Of a stretch of 46,956 bases of DNA, positions 1-7,841 are shown piece by piece (position 1 is the first letter of the stretch; each line of letters begins with the position of its first letter). The notes under the pieces were generated by a model. It saw only the letters and a list, made by a program, of their open reading frames with translations, did not search any database and was not told the origin of the DNA. The DNA is taken from positions 1-46,956 of the forward strand of contig JBIKXS010000025.1 in NCBI GenBank assembly GCA_044355655.1, in the 5' to 3' direction. The stretch comes from UBA3064 sp023258775. GTDB taxonomy: Bacteria > Pseudomonadota > Gammaproteobacteria > Burkholderiales > Burkholderiaceae_E. The position numbers and the translations under genes are program-made.

Positions 1-498
1 ATGGAGCTGCGCGCTTATGCGCCATTCACGATTGCTGAAGTCAAGGTACAGGGCAGCTTCGATGAAGCCTCTCGCCGCGGTTTTCGGCTGATTGCTGATT
101 ATATTTTCGGTAACAATCGATCGATCTCGCAACCTGATCGCTCAGAAAAAATCGCGATGACTGCGCCCGTGACCGTTGAGGCTCAGAACTCAGCCGAGGG
201 TGAAGCTTGGCGCATGCATTTCGTCATGCCTTCGACTTATCGATTGCAGTCACTTCCTAAACCTAATAACGATGCCGTCCAACTGCGCGAGGTCGGTGAA
301 GGACTTTTCGCTGCGATTCGCTTCTCGGGCTTCACCACCGAGTCTGCTATCGAAAATCGGACCCAAGAACTAGAACAATGGATTCGGTCCAAGGGCTGGG
401 CGATCACCGGCAAATCGCAAATCGCACGTTATAACGATCCCTTCACCCTACCCTTTAATCGCCGCAACGAAATCCTGATACCCGTCAAACAACCCTAG
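1..498 (+). CDS. SOUL family haem-binding protein (probably 5' partial)
   Basis: The protein reads as a SOUL/HBP-family domain: the opening ELRAYAPFTIAEV, the SEKIAMTAPV stretch and the near-terminal RYNDPFTLPFNRRNE are characteristic of the family. Members bind haem or porphyrins; their bacterial role is poorly defined. The window begins exactly at an ATG, and family members normally have some 15-30 residues before the ELR..P motif, so the true start may lie upstream and the 165 residues seen may be an incomplete protein. No signal peptide is visible in this part. A tandem repeat follows the stop codon. Family assignment is confident; function and start are not. Confidence 0.8.
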   Translation: MELRAYAPFTIAEVKVQGSFDEASRRGFRLIADYIFGNNRSISQPDRSEKIAMTAPVTVEAQNSAEGEAWRMHFVMPSTYRLQSLPKPNNDAVQLREVGEGLFAAIRFSGFTTESAIENRTQELEQWIRSKGWAITGKSQIARYNDPFTLPFNRRNEILIPVKQP

Positions 499-540
499 CC
501 GATACAGCCCTGCCGTCGAAAATGAACAAGGCATGCCTGT

Positions 541-640
541 GATAGCGCTTGACAGGGACAGCTCTGATAGCGCTAGACAGGGACAGCGCCGATAGCGCTT
601 GACAATGACAGCTCTGATAGCGCTCGACGAGGAACCCCTG
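541..640. repeat. 25-bp tandem repeat, 4 copies
   Basis: The core GATAGCGCT recurs at 541, 566, 591 and 616, an exact period of 25 bp. Each copy continues with a variant of TGACAGGGACAGCTC. A degenerate fifth copy (GCTGGCACTAGACAAGG) may run from about 641 into the end of the downstream gene. AGCGCT inside the unit is palindromic. The array fills the spacer between the SOUL gene (plus) and the livF stop codon (minus), so it lies at the 3' ends of two convergent genes. Confidence 0.9.
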
Positions 641-648
641 TGCTGGCA

Positions 649-1389
649 CTAGACAAGGCAACCTTGTAGCAAATTGAGTTGTCGATCAGCGATCGCATCG
701 CAAAAGTAGCGATTTTGTTCTGAAAGCAGGATCGATTGACCTGCCTGTTTCATCGCGAGTATCGCAGTTGCCATATTCTCAACAATTTTGGGGGCAACAC
801 CCTCTGAGGGTTCATCGAGCAGCAATAGCAATGGTTGTCCCATCAGCGCTCTGGCAATCGTGAGCATTTGCTGCTCACCGCCCGACATTTGCCCGGCAGG
901 TCGCTTGAGCATTGATCCAAGCGCTGGAAAAAGCGTGAGAACGGCATCCAGATCCCAATGCCGGCCACTGTTGGATGCGGTGTGCATTTCCGACGCAAAT
1001 GCCCCAGGCTTTCTTTGCCTTAAAACCTGACGGCCCACGTCAAGGTTTTCTTTGACCGTGAGGCTTGTGAAAATCCTACGATCTTCAGGAACGAGCGCAA
1101 TACCGCGCGCTGCAATTTCATGACATGCCAATGGCCTGAGCGATTGACCTTGAAAATAAATCTCACCCTCCCAGCGATCGACCGCCGAAACGATCGATTT
1201 CAACGTGGTTGACTTACCCGCCCCGTTGGGGCCAACAAGCGCAAGCACCTCGCCTTGTTGCAATGAAAAGCTCAACTCGAATAATGCTTGCGCTGCACCG
1301 TAAAAAGCAGAGACTTGACTTAACTCGAGCAAGGGTCTTGATGCCATCGATGATGACTTCGTGGACGAGCGCAGTGGCCTTGGTTCCAT
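649..1389 (-). CDS. livF: ABC transporter ATP-binding protein, LivF type
   Basis: This is the second ATPase of a branched-chain-amino-acid-type (HAAT) importer and hydrolyses ATP at the inner face of the membrane. It shows Walker A GPNGAGKST, the LivF-typical PEDRRIFTSLTVKENL stretch, signature MSGGEQQ and Walker B LLLLLDEPSEG. The ATG at 1389 is chosen because it lies just after the livG stop. An in-frame TTG at 1431 and an ATG at 1347 are alternatives, and none has a strong ribosome binding site. It is the last gene of the livK-livHM-livG-livF operon. The true substrate could be any amino acid, amide or aromatic acid carried by this family. Confidence 0.9.
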   Translation of the reverse strand: MEPRPLRSSTKSSSMASRPLLELSQVSAFYGAAQALFELSFSLQQGEVLALVGPNGAGKSTTLKSIVSAVDRWEGEIYFQGQSLRPLACHEIAARGIALVPEDRRIFTSLTVKENLDVGRQVLRQRKPGAFASEMHTASNSGRHWDLDAVLTLFPALGSMLKRPAGQMSGGEQQMLTIARALMGQPLLLLLDEPSEGVAPKIVENMATAILAMKQAGQSILLSEQNRYFCDAIADRQLNLLQGCLV

Positions 1390-1399
1390 TGACTGTGGC

Positions 1400-2227
1400 T
1401 CACTTTCTGCGCGCAGACAAAATTGCCTCAAGATTAAGACTACCTAAATAAGCCTCTCGCACCGCAGGATCTTGTGCAATTGCTTGAGCACTTCCCTGCG
1501 CGATCAAGCGACCCCGATGCATCACCATCAAGCGATCGGCAAAGCCAAAAACCACATCCATGGCGTGCTCAGTTAACAGCACAGCGAGTTGTTCCTCATA
1601 TGCCAATTTTTGTATCAATTGCATTAAATACTGACGTTCATTGGGAGGCAGCCCAGCAGTAGGCTCATCCATAAGCAGCACCGAGGGACGCTGTGAGAGC
1701 ACCATCGCAAGCTCAAGCCTTTTCAGGTCACCATAAGACAGCTCATGGGCAAAGCGCTCGGCAAGCGTATCGAGCTGCAAACGGCTGAGCCAATCCTTAG
1801 CAGATCCGGCATGACTTGTTGAGACCCTCTCCAGCCAGCCAACACCACGAAGGCTCGTGCAACGTTGGGCAAAAAGCAAATGATCAATCACCCGCAATGC
1901 GGGATAAATCGCCGCAACCTGAAAGGTTCTTGCAAGGCCCATACGTGCCCGCCTCAAAGCGTCGAATCTCGTGATGTCTTGACCGTGAAGCACGATGCGC
2001 CCGCAATCAGCGACCAAAAATCCGTGCAGCAAATGAAAGCAAGTTGTTTTACCAGCCCCATTTGGGCCGATCAGCGCCAGCAACTCTCCCCTGATCAGCG
2101 AGAAGCTAAGCTCATCCACAGCCTTGAGCCCACCGAAAGCTTTTGATAGCCCCTGCGCCTGCAAGATTGGGCTTTGTCGCGGATGGCTTTGAGAGCAAAC
2201 TGTAGCGATCACAGCCCTATTCATCAT
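1400..2227 (-). CDS. livG: ABC transporter ATP-binding protein, LivG type
   Basis: First ATPase of the HAAT importer. Walker A is GPNGAGKTT, the signature region is LSYGDLKRLELAM (the LivG form, without a classical LSGGQ) and Walker B is VLLMDEPTAGL. The C-terminal part carries the usual LivG extension ending in DPAVREAYLG. Length is 275 residues, normal allowing for about 20 extra N-terminal residues. Its ATG overlaps the TGA of the fused permease by four bases (2224-2227), which suggests translational coupling. A second ATG follows immediately, so the start could be one codon later. Confidence 0.92.
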   Translation of the reverse strand: MMNRAVIATVCSQSHPRQSPILQAQGLSKAFGGLKAVDELSFSLIRGELLALIGPNGAGKTTCFHLLHGFLVADCGRIVLHGQDITRFDALRRARMGLARTFQVAAIYPALRVIDHLLFAQRCTSLRGVGWLERVSTSHAGSAKDWLSRLQLDTLAERFAHELSYGDLKRLELAMVLSQRPSVLLMDEPTAGLPPNERQYLMQLIQKLAYEEQLAVLLTEHAMDVVFGFADRLMVMHRGRLIAQGSAQAIAQDPAVREAYLGSLNLEAILSARRK

Positions 2228-4113
2228 CTCAGGAGCCTAGGATTAAAAAGCCTCAAGGCACTTAAACCGCCCGGCCACAACAAGACAAGTCCTAAGAGCA
2301 ATAGGCCAAGCATGCCACGCCAGTAGTCCCAATCTCTCGCAAGCCAGTCTTGCAAGACCGTCATGCTCAAGCCACCCCAAAGCGGTCCCCAAACGCTTTG
2401 AAGACCTCCTAGCAACACCATGACCAAGATATCGACTGAGCGACTGATCGATAAAAGATCTGGTGCGATACTTCCCTTGGAGAACGCAAATAATGCACCG
2501 GCAAGTCCAGCAAGCCAGGCAGCACTAACAAAGGCAAACCATTGCAGCGGTGCTTTGGCAATTCCTTGAGCTTGAAGCCTAAGCGGTGCGTCACGGGCAG
2601 CGCGCAAAGCCAGAGCCCAATAACTTTGATGAATTCGCCTTATTAAATAGAACGAAAAAACAAGTAAGCACAGAACCAGCAGCGCAAAGATCCGGCGTTC
2701 TGCGAAAACACCTTCGGGCCAGATACCGACCAAACCATTGCTACCACCTGCAAACTCATCCCATTGATAAACAATTGACCACAATATTTGCGCAAAGGCC
2801 AGCGTAAGCATGGCGAGATAAACGCCGCTCAGTCGAATACAGGCACTTGCAAAAAGCATCGCAACAGCTGCTGCAATCCAGGGTGCAATCAAAACACTGG
2901 CCAAAAACCCCCAGTTGAACTTCAGACTCAATAAAGCTGCAGCATAGGCGCCAGTACCGAAGTAAGCGGCGTGACCGAAGGAGTGCAAACCGGCGGCCGA
3001 CATCATCCAGTGCAAGGACGCGGCAAGCATGACCATCAACATCATGTCAATCCCGAGTACAGTGCCATAGTCCTTGGGACCCGATAGGTAAATTGCGATG
3101 GCCGCAAGCGCAATGACCAAAACGATCATCCCCATTTGCAATCGGGCAAGCGGCAAAGGCGCTGTTTCTGGTCGATGGACGCTACGCGCAACGCTCAAAG
3201 CCTTGCCCATCAGACCCCAGGGCCGAATCATCAGCACCACCGCCATGATGATAAATTCAACAACGAGCGTGAGCTTTGGCATTGCGATTTGCATGCCAAA
3301 AAAGCTAACCGTACCTGCCCAGGCACAGAGCGCTTTGGTAATGCCAATACAAAGCGAGGCTAGAAATGCGCCAGGGATTGAGCCAAGTCCACCGACCACG
3401 ACAACTACAAAAGCATCGCCGACAACCTGCAAATCCAAGGCCAAATTGGCGGGCTCTCGTGGCATTTGCAAGGCACCTGCAAGCGCTGCAAGCGCCGAAC
3501 CCAAGGCAAACACCGAGGCCATCAGACGGGGTTGGTTCACACCGAGCAAGGCGCACATCTCACGATCTTCACTTGCCGCGCGCACACAAAGTCCCCACGA
3601 ACTGCGCTTGAGTAAAAACCATAATAAAAAAAGAACGATTGGCCCAATCGCAATCAGGAGCAAATCGTAAACCGGGAAACGGCGATCAACAATGCTGATA
3701 TGGCCTGCAAGACCCGGTGCTCTCGGTCCAAGCAAATCTTCCGCCCCAAAGATCGCGAGAGCCGCATCACGAATTATCAGGACCAGCGCAAAGCTTGCGA
3801 GCAATTGCATGAGTTCGGGCTCGGCGTAAAGACGACGCAAAATGCCGCGTTCAATCACATAGCCAAGGACTGCAACGATGAGGCCACTCAACAACACAGC
3901 CATCCAAAAGGCTAAGCCTTCATGCGAGGGAAAGATTGTTCCAAAGTACCCGGCCGTTGTACAGGCCGCATAAAGGCCCAGCATATAGAACGATCCATGC
4001 GCGAAATTGACGATCCGGCTTACGCCAAAAATTAGCGATAAGCCCGAGGCCATTAAGAACAGCGTCGATGCACTGGCGAGCCCATTGAGTATCTGGATGA
4101 GAAGACTTTCCAT
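2224..4113 (-). CDS. Fused LivH-LivM branched-chain amino acid ABC permease
   Basis: One 629-residue membrane protein carries both permeases of a HAAT importer. Residues 1-300 are LivH-like (N-terminal LIFGVSRIVNFAHG; coupling loop LCVRAASEDREMCALLGVN near 175-193). Residues about 320-629 are LivM-like (GLHSFGHAAYFGTGAY near 375-390; coupling loop LALRAARDAPLRLQAQGIAK at 501-520, followed by the AWLAGLAGALFAF helix). Each half has its own ATPase-contacting loop, so it should act as a heterodimer in one chain. Separate LivH and LivM proteins are the usual arrangement, and the second importer in this window (31396-33213) has them split. It sits between livK and livG, overlapping livG by four bases. 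Confidence 0.92.
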   Translation of the reverse strand: MESLLIQILNGLASASTLFLMASGLSLIFGVSRIVNFAHGSFYMLGLYAACTTAGYFGTIFPSHEGLAFWMAVLLSGLIVAVLGYVIERGILRRLYAEPELMQLLASFALVLIIRDAALAIFGAEDLLGPRAPGLAGHISIVDRRFPVYDLLLIAIGPIVLFLLWFLLKRSSWGLCVRAASEDREMCALLGVNQPRLMASVFALGSALAALAGALQMPREPANLALDLQVVGDAFVVVVVGGLGSIPGAFLASLCIGITKALCAWAGTVSFFGMQIAMPKLTLVVEFIIMAVVLMIRPWGLMGKALSVARSVHRPETAPLPLARLQMGMIVLVIALAAIAIYLSGPKDYGTVLGIDMMLMVMLAASLHWMMSAAGLHSFGHAAYFGTGAYAAALLSLKFNWGFLASVLIAPWIAAAVAMLFASACIRLSGVYLAMLTLAFAQILWSIVYQWDEFAGGSNGLVGIWPEGVFAERRIFALLVLCLLVFSFYLIRRIHQSYWALALRAARDAPLRLQAQGIAKAPLQWFAFVSAAWLAGLAGALFAFSKGSIAPDLLSISRSVDILVMVLLGGLQSVWGPLWGGLSMTVLQDWLARDWDYWRGMLGLLLLGLVLLWPGGLSALRLFNPRLLR

Positions 4114-4210
4114 ACTTTGTAACGCGCTAAGCAGGCAGGAGAAGGGGTTGCCCAGCCGCTGCGGTACATCTGCGATTCACAGGCTACCTGGGATATCGCT
4201 TGCACTCAAA

Positions 4211-5416
4211 CTAGGGCTTGGGACGCAGTTGCCGAACCTGTTCGTCGCTAGGGAGATGTTTGGCGCCATCAGCGTAGCGAATTTGCTGCATCACGCCTTT
4301 GCCAGCCTGCACGCCGATCCGCCCAACATAAGCACCCATGGTGCTTTGGTGGTCGATCGCCCGAAAACGAGCGGGGCCAAAGGGCGTATCAAACTCCAAG
4401 CCCTGAAAGGCTGCGACAAGCTTCTCGGTGTCAACACTTCCTGCGGCCTTGAACCCCGCTGCAAGGGCTTTGATGGTGCTATAGCCCACGACAGAACCAA
4501 GTCTCGGGTAATCTTTATAACGATTCTGGTAGGCCTCCAGAAATCGCTTATGCGCCGGCGACTCAATCGCATACCAGGGGTAACCAGTCACGATCCATCC
4601 TTGTGGCGCTTCAGCTTTCAGGGGATCGAGATACTCTGGCTCGCCAGTCAAAAGACTTACCACCGCTGCTTTCTCGAACAAACCACGGTTATTGCCTTCA
4701 CGGACAAACTTTGCCAGGTCTGCGCCAAAGAGCACATTAAAGATCGCATCGGGCTTTGACTCGGCCAAGGCCTGTACCACCGGCCCAGCATCTAATTTGC
4801 CGAGCGGGCTTGCCTGCTCGGCTACGAACTCCACATCGGGTTGCAATGCTTTTAGTCTTGCTTTAAAGCTCGCCACAGCCGACTGTCCGTACTCATAGTT
4901 AGGGTAGACCAAGGCCCAACGCCGACGTTTGAGTGCAACCGCCTCAGCAATGAGCATGTCGACTTGCATATACGTTGAAGGACGAAGTCGAAATGTATAA
5001 CGATGGCCTTGCTGCCAGACAATCTTGTCTGTGAGCGGCTCTGAGGCAAGAAAGAAAACTTTTCGCTGACGAGCCAAATCAGACACAGCAAGTCCGACAT
5101 GCGATAAAAAAGTACCCGCCAAGACATCAACCTTTTCGGCACTTAAAAGCTCTTCGGCGGCGCGGACCGCATCAGCTGGCGAGGCATTATCGTCACGATA
5201 AATGACCTGTATTTTTCGGCCCAGCACACCACCTGAAGCGTTGACTTCGTCAAGTGCTAAGTCGATTCCTTTACGATAAGGTTCAAGGAATGCCGCCTGA
5301 GCCTTATAGCTGTTGATTTCACCGATTCGGATTGGCCCGGCCGTTGATTGTGCTTGTACCGAGCATGCAAGTAGGCTAAGGCTTATGATCGAGATGATCG
5401 ACGCAAGGATGTTCAC
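4211..5416 (-). CDS. ABC transporter periplasmic substrate-binding protein, LivK type
   Basis: Periplasmic binding protein of the upstream HAAT importer, 401 residues. It has an N-terminal hydrophobic segment and a likely signal-peptidase site after VQA (about residue 22). LLAC at 15-18 also resembles a lipobox, but the n-region has no positive charge, so lipoprotein status is uncertain. The mature part follows the Peripla_BP_6 pattern: IRIGEINSYKA, then LALDEVNASGGVLGRKI and the VDVLAGTFLSHV hinge region. The start codon is GTG (5414-5416). A spacer of about 97 bases separates it from livHM, common where the binding protein is made in excess. Ligand unknown. Confidence 0.9.
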   Translation of the reverse strand: MNILASIISIISLSLLACSVQAQSTAGPIRIGEINSYKAQAAFLEPYRKGIDLALDEVNASGGVLGRKIQVIYRDDNASPADAVRAAEELLSAEKVDVLAGTFLSHVGLAVSDLARQRKVFFLASEPLTDKIVWQQGHRYTFRLRPSTYMQVDMLIAEAVALKRRRWALVYPNYEYGQSAVASFKARLKALQPDVEFVAEQASPLGKLDAGPVVQALAESKPDAIFNVLFGADLAKFVREGNNRGLFEKAAVVSLLTGEPEYLDPLKAEAPQGWIVTGYPWYAIESPAHKRFLEAYQNRYKDYPRLGSVVGYSTIKALAAGFKAAGSVDTEKLVAAFQGLEFDTPFGPARFRAIDHQSTMGAYVGRIGVQAGKGVMQQIRYADGAKHLPSDEQVRQLRPKP

Positions 5417-5435
5417 GGTTGTGCTCTCAAAAAAG

Positions 5436-6842
5436 ATGCCAGTTCAGACCCGATTATCGCCGCAGATGCAGACAATGCGTGAAATAAGCCTGATTGAAGG
5501 GCCAAAGCCGGGTGATGTCGAGGCGACAAGAACGGAAAAGCCTGCGCCGCGGCTAATCGCCCATCTCGACATGGATGCTTTTTTCGCATCGGTTGAACTG
5601 CTGCGCTTTCCACAATTGCAAGGGCTTGCGCTGGTTGTCGGCGGTCGCTCCAAAACCATCATGCAGCAGATGCAACAATTACAAGCACAATATGGCGCGC
5701 TCGAGTCAATTGCAGTGGCGCAAATGCCCAGACTGCGCCAGTATCAGGGCCGTGGCGTCATAACCACCGCAAGTTACGCTGCGAGGGCATTTGGTATTGG
5801 CTCCGGCATGGGCCTTATGAAAGCAGCAACGCGTTGCCCTGATGCAATCCTGCTTGCAGCTGACTTTGAACGTTATCGGGAGTATTCGAGACGATTTAAA
5901 GCGGTCATTCGCGACCAAGGCTTGTCGTTGGAGGACCGAGGCATTGATGAGGTTTATATCGATCTAAGTCATTGTGCGAGCCTCGAGCAGGCGCAAGCCT
6001 TATCGCGCCAGCTTCAATCAAGCATTTTCGAGGCGACCCGTCTTAGCTGTTCAATTGGTCTTGCACCGAACAAACTGCTGGCAAAAATCGCAAGCGATTT
6101 ACGAAAACCAAAAGGGTTAAGCATCCTCACACACGCATCGATCGAAGAACAACTTTGGCCGCTTCCGGTCTCGCGCCTGCATGGCGTTGGCCCGCGAACA
6201 GCGACAAAGCTTTTGGCGCTCGGTATCAACACCATCGCTGAGCTCGCTGCAAGCAAACTCGACGATTTGCAAAGGCACTTTGGCTCAAGCCACAGCCGTT
6301 GGCTTATCGATGCAAGCTGGGGTATCGATGAAAGGCCTTTAGTACTCTCAAGCGAACCCCTGTCGATAAGCAGGGAAACAACGCTCGAGCGCGATATGCA
6401 CCCCAAACAGGATCGACGCGAGCTCGGAGGGATCTTTACACAGCTCTGTCATCAGCTTGCCACCGATTTACAACATAAAGAACGCTTGTGTCGAGCTATA
6501 AGCGTGAAAATTCGCAACGATCAATTCAAGACGAACACACGCGATGTCAGCTTTACGCAAGCAACTAACGACCCTGCACAGCTTCGACACTGGGCAAGTC
6601 AGTGCTTAAAGCGCTTTCCCTTTGATCGTCGAATAAGACTTCTCGGCGTAAAGGCTGCCGGCCTTACTTCGAAGCAGCTAGTGACTGCCAGTCCTGTTGG
6701 ACCGAAATCAGACCCGCATTGCGAAGGCATGTATTCAGAAAGTCTGGTAGCAAATGGCCTTGAGCAATCTCAGCCATCCGCGCCAGTTCAGCATCCACTT
6801 TGGCCTGAGCTTGAGCCAGAACCGACGACACCTGAAGTCTAG
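5436..6842 (+). CDS. dinB: DNA polymerase IV (Y-family translesion polymerase)
   Basis: Translesion DNA polymerase. The catalytic acidic residues are visible: D45 and D47 in LDMDAFFASVE and D171-E172 in GIDEVYIDLS (numbered from the ATG at 5436). The finger motif SYAARAFGIGSGM, the palm motif IGLAPNKLLAKIASDLRKPKG and the helix-hairpin-helix LHGVGPRTATKL follow. An extra loop of about 30 residues after VVGG is, from memory, usual in betaproteobacterial DinB. The start is uncertain: ATGs at 5466 and 5475 and upstream codons are possible and no clear ribosome binding site is seen. The last 60 residues lie beyond the little-finger domain, are proline- and acid-rich, and overlap the end of the convergent aldolase gene by 179 bases. 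Confidence 0.92.
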   Translation: MPVQTRLSPQMQTMREISLIEGPKPGDVEATRTEKPAPRLIAHLDMDAFFASVELLRFPQLQGLALVVGGRSKTIMQQMQQLQAQYGALESIAVAQMPRLRQYQGRGVITTASYAARAFGIGSGMGLMKAATRCPDAILLAADFERYREYSRRFKAVIRDQGLSLEDRGIDEVYIDLSHCASLEQAQALSRQLQSSIFEATRLSCSIGLAPNKLLAKIASDLRKPKGLSILTHASIEEQLWPLPVSRLHGVGPRTATKLLALGINTIAELAASKLDDLQRHFGSSHSRWLIDASWGIDERPLVLSSEPLSISRETTLERDMHPKQDRRELGGIFTQLCHQLATDLQHKERLCRAISVKIRNDQFKTNTRDVSFTQATNDPAQLRHWASQCLKRFPFDRRIRLLGVKAAGLTSKQLVTASPVGPKSDPHCEGMYSESLVANGLEQSQPSAPVQHPLWPELEPEPTTPEV

Positions 6843-7359
6843 GAATAACCGTCACACCGTCAGCATCGCCGACCACCAGATCACCAGGCTCAATCGCAAC
6901 ACCGCCTGCAGAAATTGGGTTGTTGATTCGCCCAGCCACGGATTTTGTTGGGCCATTAGGGTTGAATCCCGCTGCAAAAATTGGGAAATCAGCAAGAGCG
7001 CACTCGGCAACATCACGAACCGCGCCATCAATGACAAAGCCAGCAATGCCCGCCGCTTTAGCGTGAGCCGCCATCAAGCCACCCGTTAAGGCACAAGTTA
7101 AATCGCCCTTACCATCGACCACGATCACATCGCCAGGACGGGCAAGCATCAAAGCGGCGTGAATCATTAAGTTATCGCCCGGTCTTACCTCGACGGTGAA
7201 CGCAGGACCTGCGACTTGCATCGCAGGATTAAGTGCCTTAATGCGGCCTGATAAACCGCCCCGACGACCAGCAACATCAGCAAGAATCGCGGCTGGGAAC
7301 TGTCGCGATTTCTCGACCCATTCGGGTGAAACTCGCTCAATATCAACGTTGACTGTCAC
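6664..7359 (-). CDS. RraA-like protein / 4-hydroxy-4-methyl-2-oxoglutarate aldolase family
   Basis: RraA/HMG-aldolase fold, about 231 residues. Family hallmarks are GGLMAAHAKAAGIAGFVIDGAVRD (with the substrate- and metal-binding R-D pair at its end), the PGD and GDLVVGDADGVTVIP motifs. Class II members cleave HMG or 4-carboxy-4-hydroxy-2-oxoadipate to pyruvate and often decarboxylate oxaloacetate; others are RNase E inhibitors or unknown. The usual GELLA-type motif reads differently here, so the substrate is open. A GTG at 7365 abuts the AAGGAGC ribosome binding site, while the GTG at 7359 stands seven bases after AGGAG and is preferred. The 3' end overlaps dinB on the other strand. Confidence 0.82.
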   Translation of the reverse strand: MTVNVDIERVSPEWVEKSRQFPAAILADVAGRRGGLSGRIKALNPAMQVAGPAFTVEVRPGDNLMIHAALMLARPGDVIVVDGKGDLTCALTGGLMAAHAKAAGIAGFVIDGAVRDVAECALADFPIFAAGFNPNGPTKSVAGRINNPISAGGVAIEPGDLVVGDADGVTVIPRLQVSSVLAQAQAKVDAELARMAEIAQGHLLPDFLNTCLRNAGLISVQQDWQSLAASK

Positions 7360-7399
7360 AGGCACGCTCCTTGATTGATATCGATATAGTTATATTAAA

Positions 7400-7816
7400 T
7401 TAGCTTCCAAAAACCGTACGATTGTTTTTTACCGCAATAGCCTGAAAGTAAGGGCGAAACTGGTCTTCGCTCACCGCCATGGCGTTTAGCAATTGGCCAA
7501 ACATCGCCTGCTCCTGCGGTGCAGCCACACCGTCTGCCAGCAAGGAATCGCAAGCATTCACCAATAAACACAGGCGCTGTGCCTCATTTAATACGCCTGG
7601 TGCTGCTTGCAAGAACTGATCAAAACTAACGGCCCTAAAGTATTTGACTGCGGTTTCAAGCAAGCTGCGGTCGCCCCCAACAACACTTTGCAGCTGGCCA
7701 ATCTCTTCTTCCTCGATCTGTCCGTCTGAGGCCATCATATAAAGTAGCCCCACCGCTAAGGCCATACGCGGATTTAGCTTTGGTGGCTCGCTCTTGAACA
7801 TATCAAACAATCCCAT
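7400..7816 (-). CDS. TerB-domain (tellurite resistance-like) protein
   Basis: Small all-helical acidic protein of 138 residues resembling the TerB/TerB-like domain: a first helical unit with ASDGQIEEEEIGQL and a second with ACDSLLADGVAAPQEQAMF, each carrying a D/E-rich metal-binding-type turn. TerB-like domains are membrane-associated acidic metal-binding modules, and a link to tellurite resistance is not implied for a lone copy. A strong ribosome binding site (AAGGAG) precedes the ATG. It lies upstream of the RraA-like gene on the same strand, 40 bases apart, so the two may be co-transcribed. Confidence 0.75.
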   Translation of the reverse strand: MGLFDMFKSEPPKLNPRMALAVGLLYMMASDGQIEEEEIGQLQSVVGGDRSLLETAVKYFRAVSFDQFLQAAPGVLNEAQRLCLLVNACDSLLADGVAAPQEQAMFGQLLNAMAVSEDQFRPYFQAIAVKNNRTVFGS

Positions 7817-7841
7817 GCTCGACTCCTTAAAAATTTGAGTG

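Noticed and set aside
3098..3670. 190-codon plus-strand open frame inside livHM
   Set aside because: It is antisense to a strongly conserved permease, is rich in Ser/Thr/Lys low-complexity sequence and has no recognisable domain or ribosome binding site.
4114..4210. Hairpin terminator between livK and livHM
   Set aside because: CCCAG and CTGGG can pair only over a loop of more than 30 bases and no T run follows in the transcribed direction.
7400..7816. Tellurite resistance operon
   Set aside because: Only one TerB-like domain protein is present, with no terZ, terC, terD or terE genes around it.
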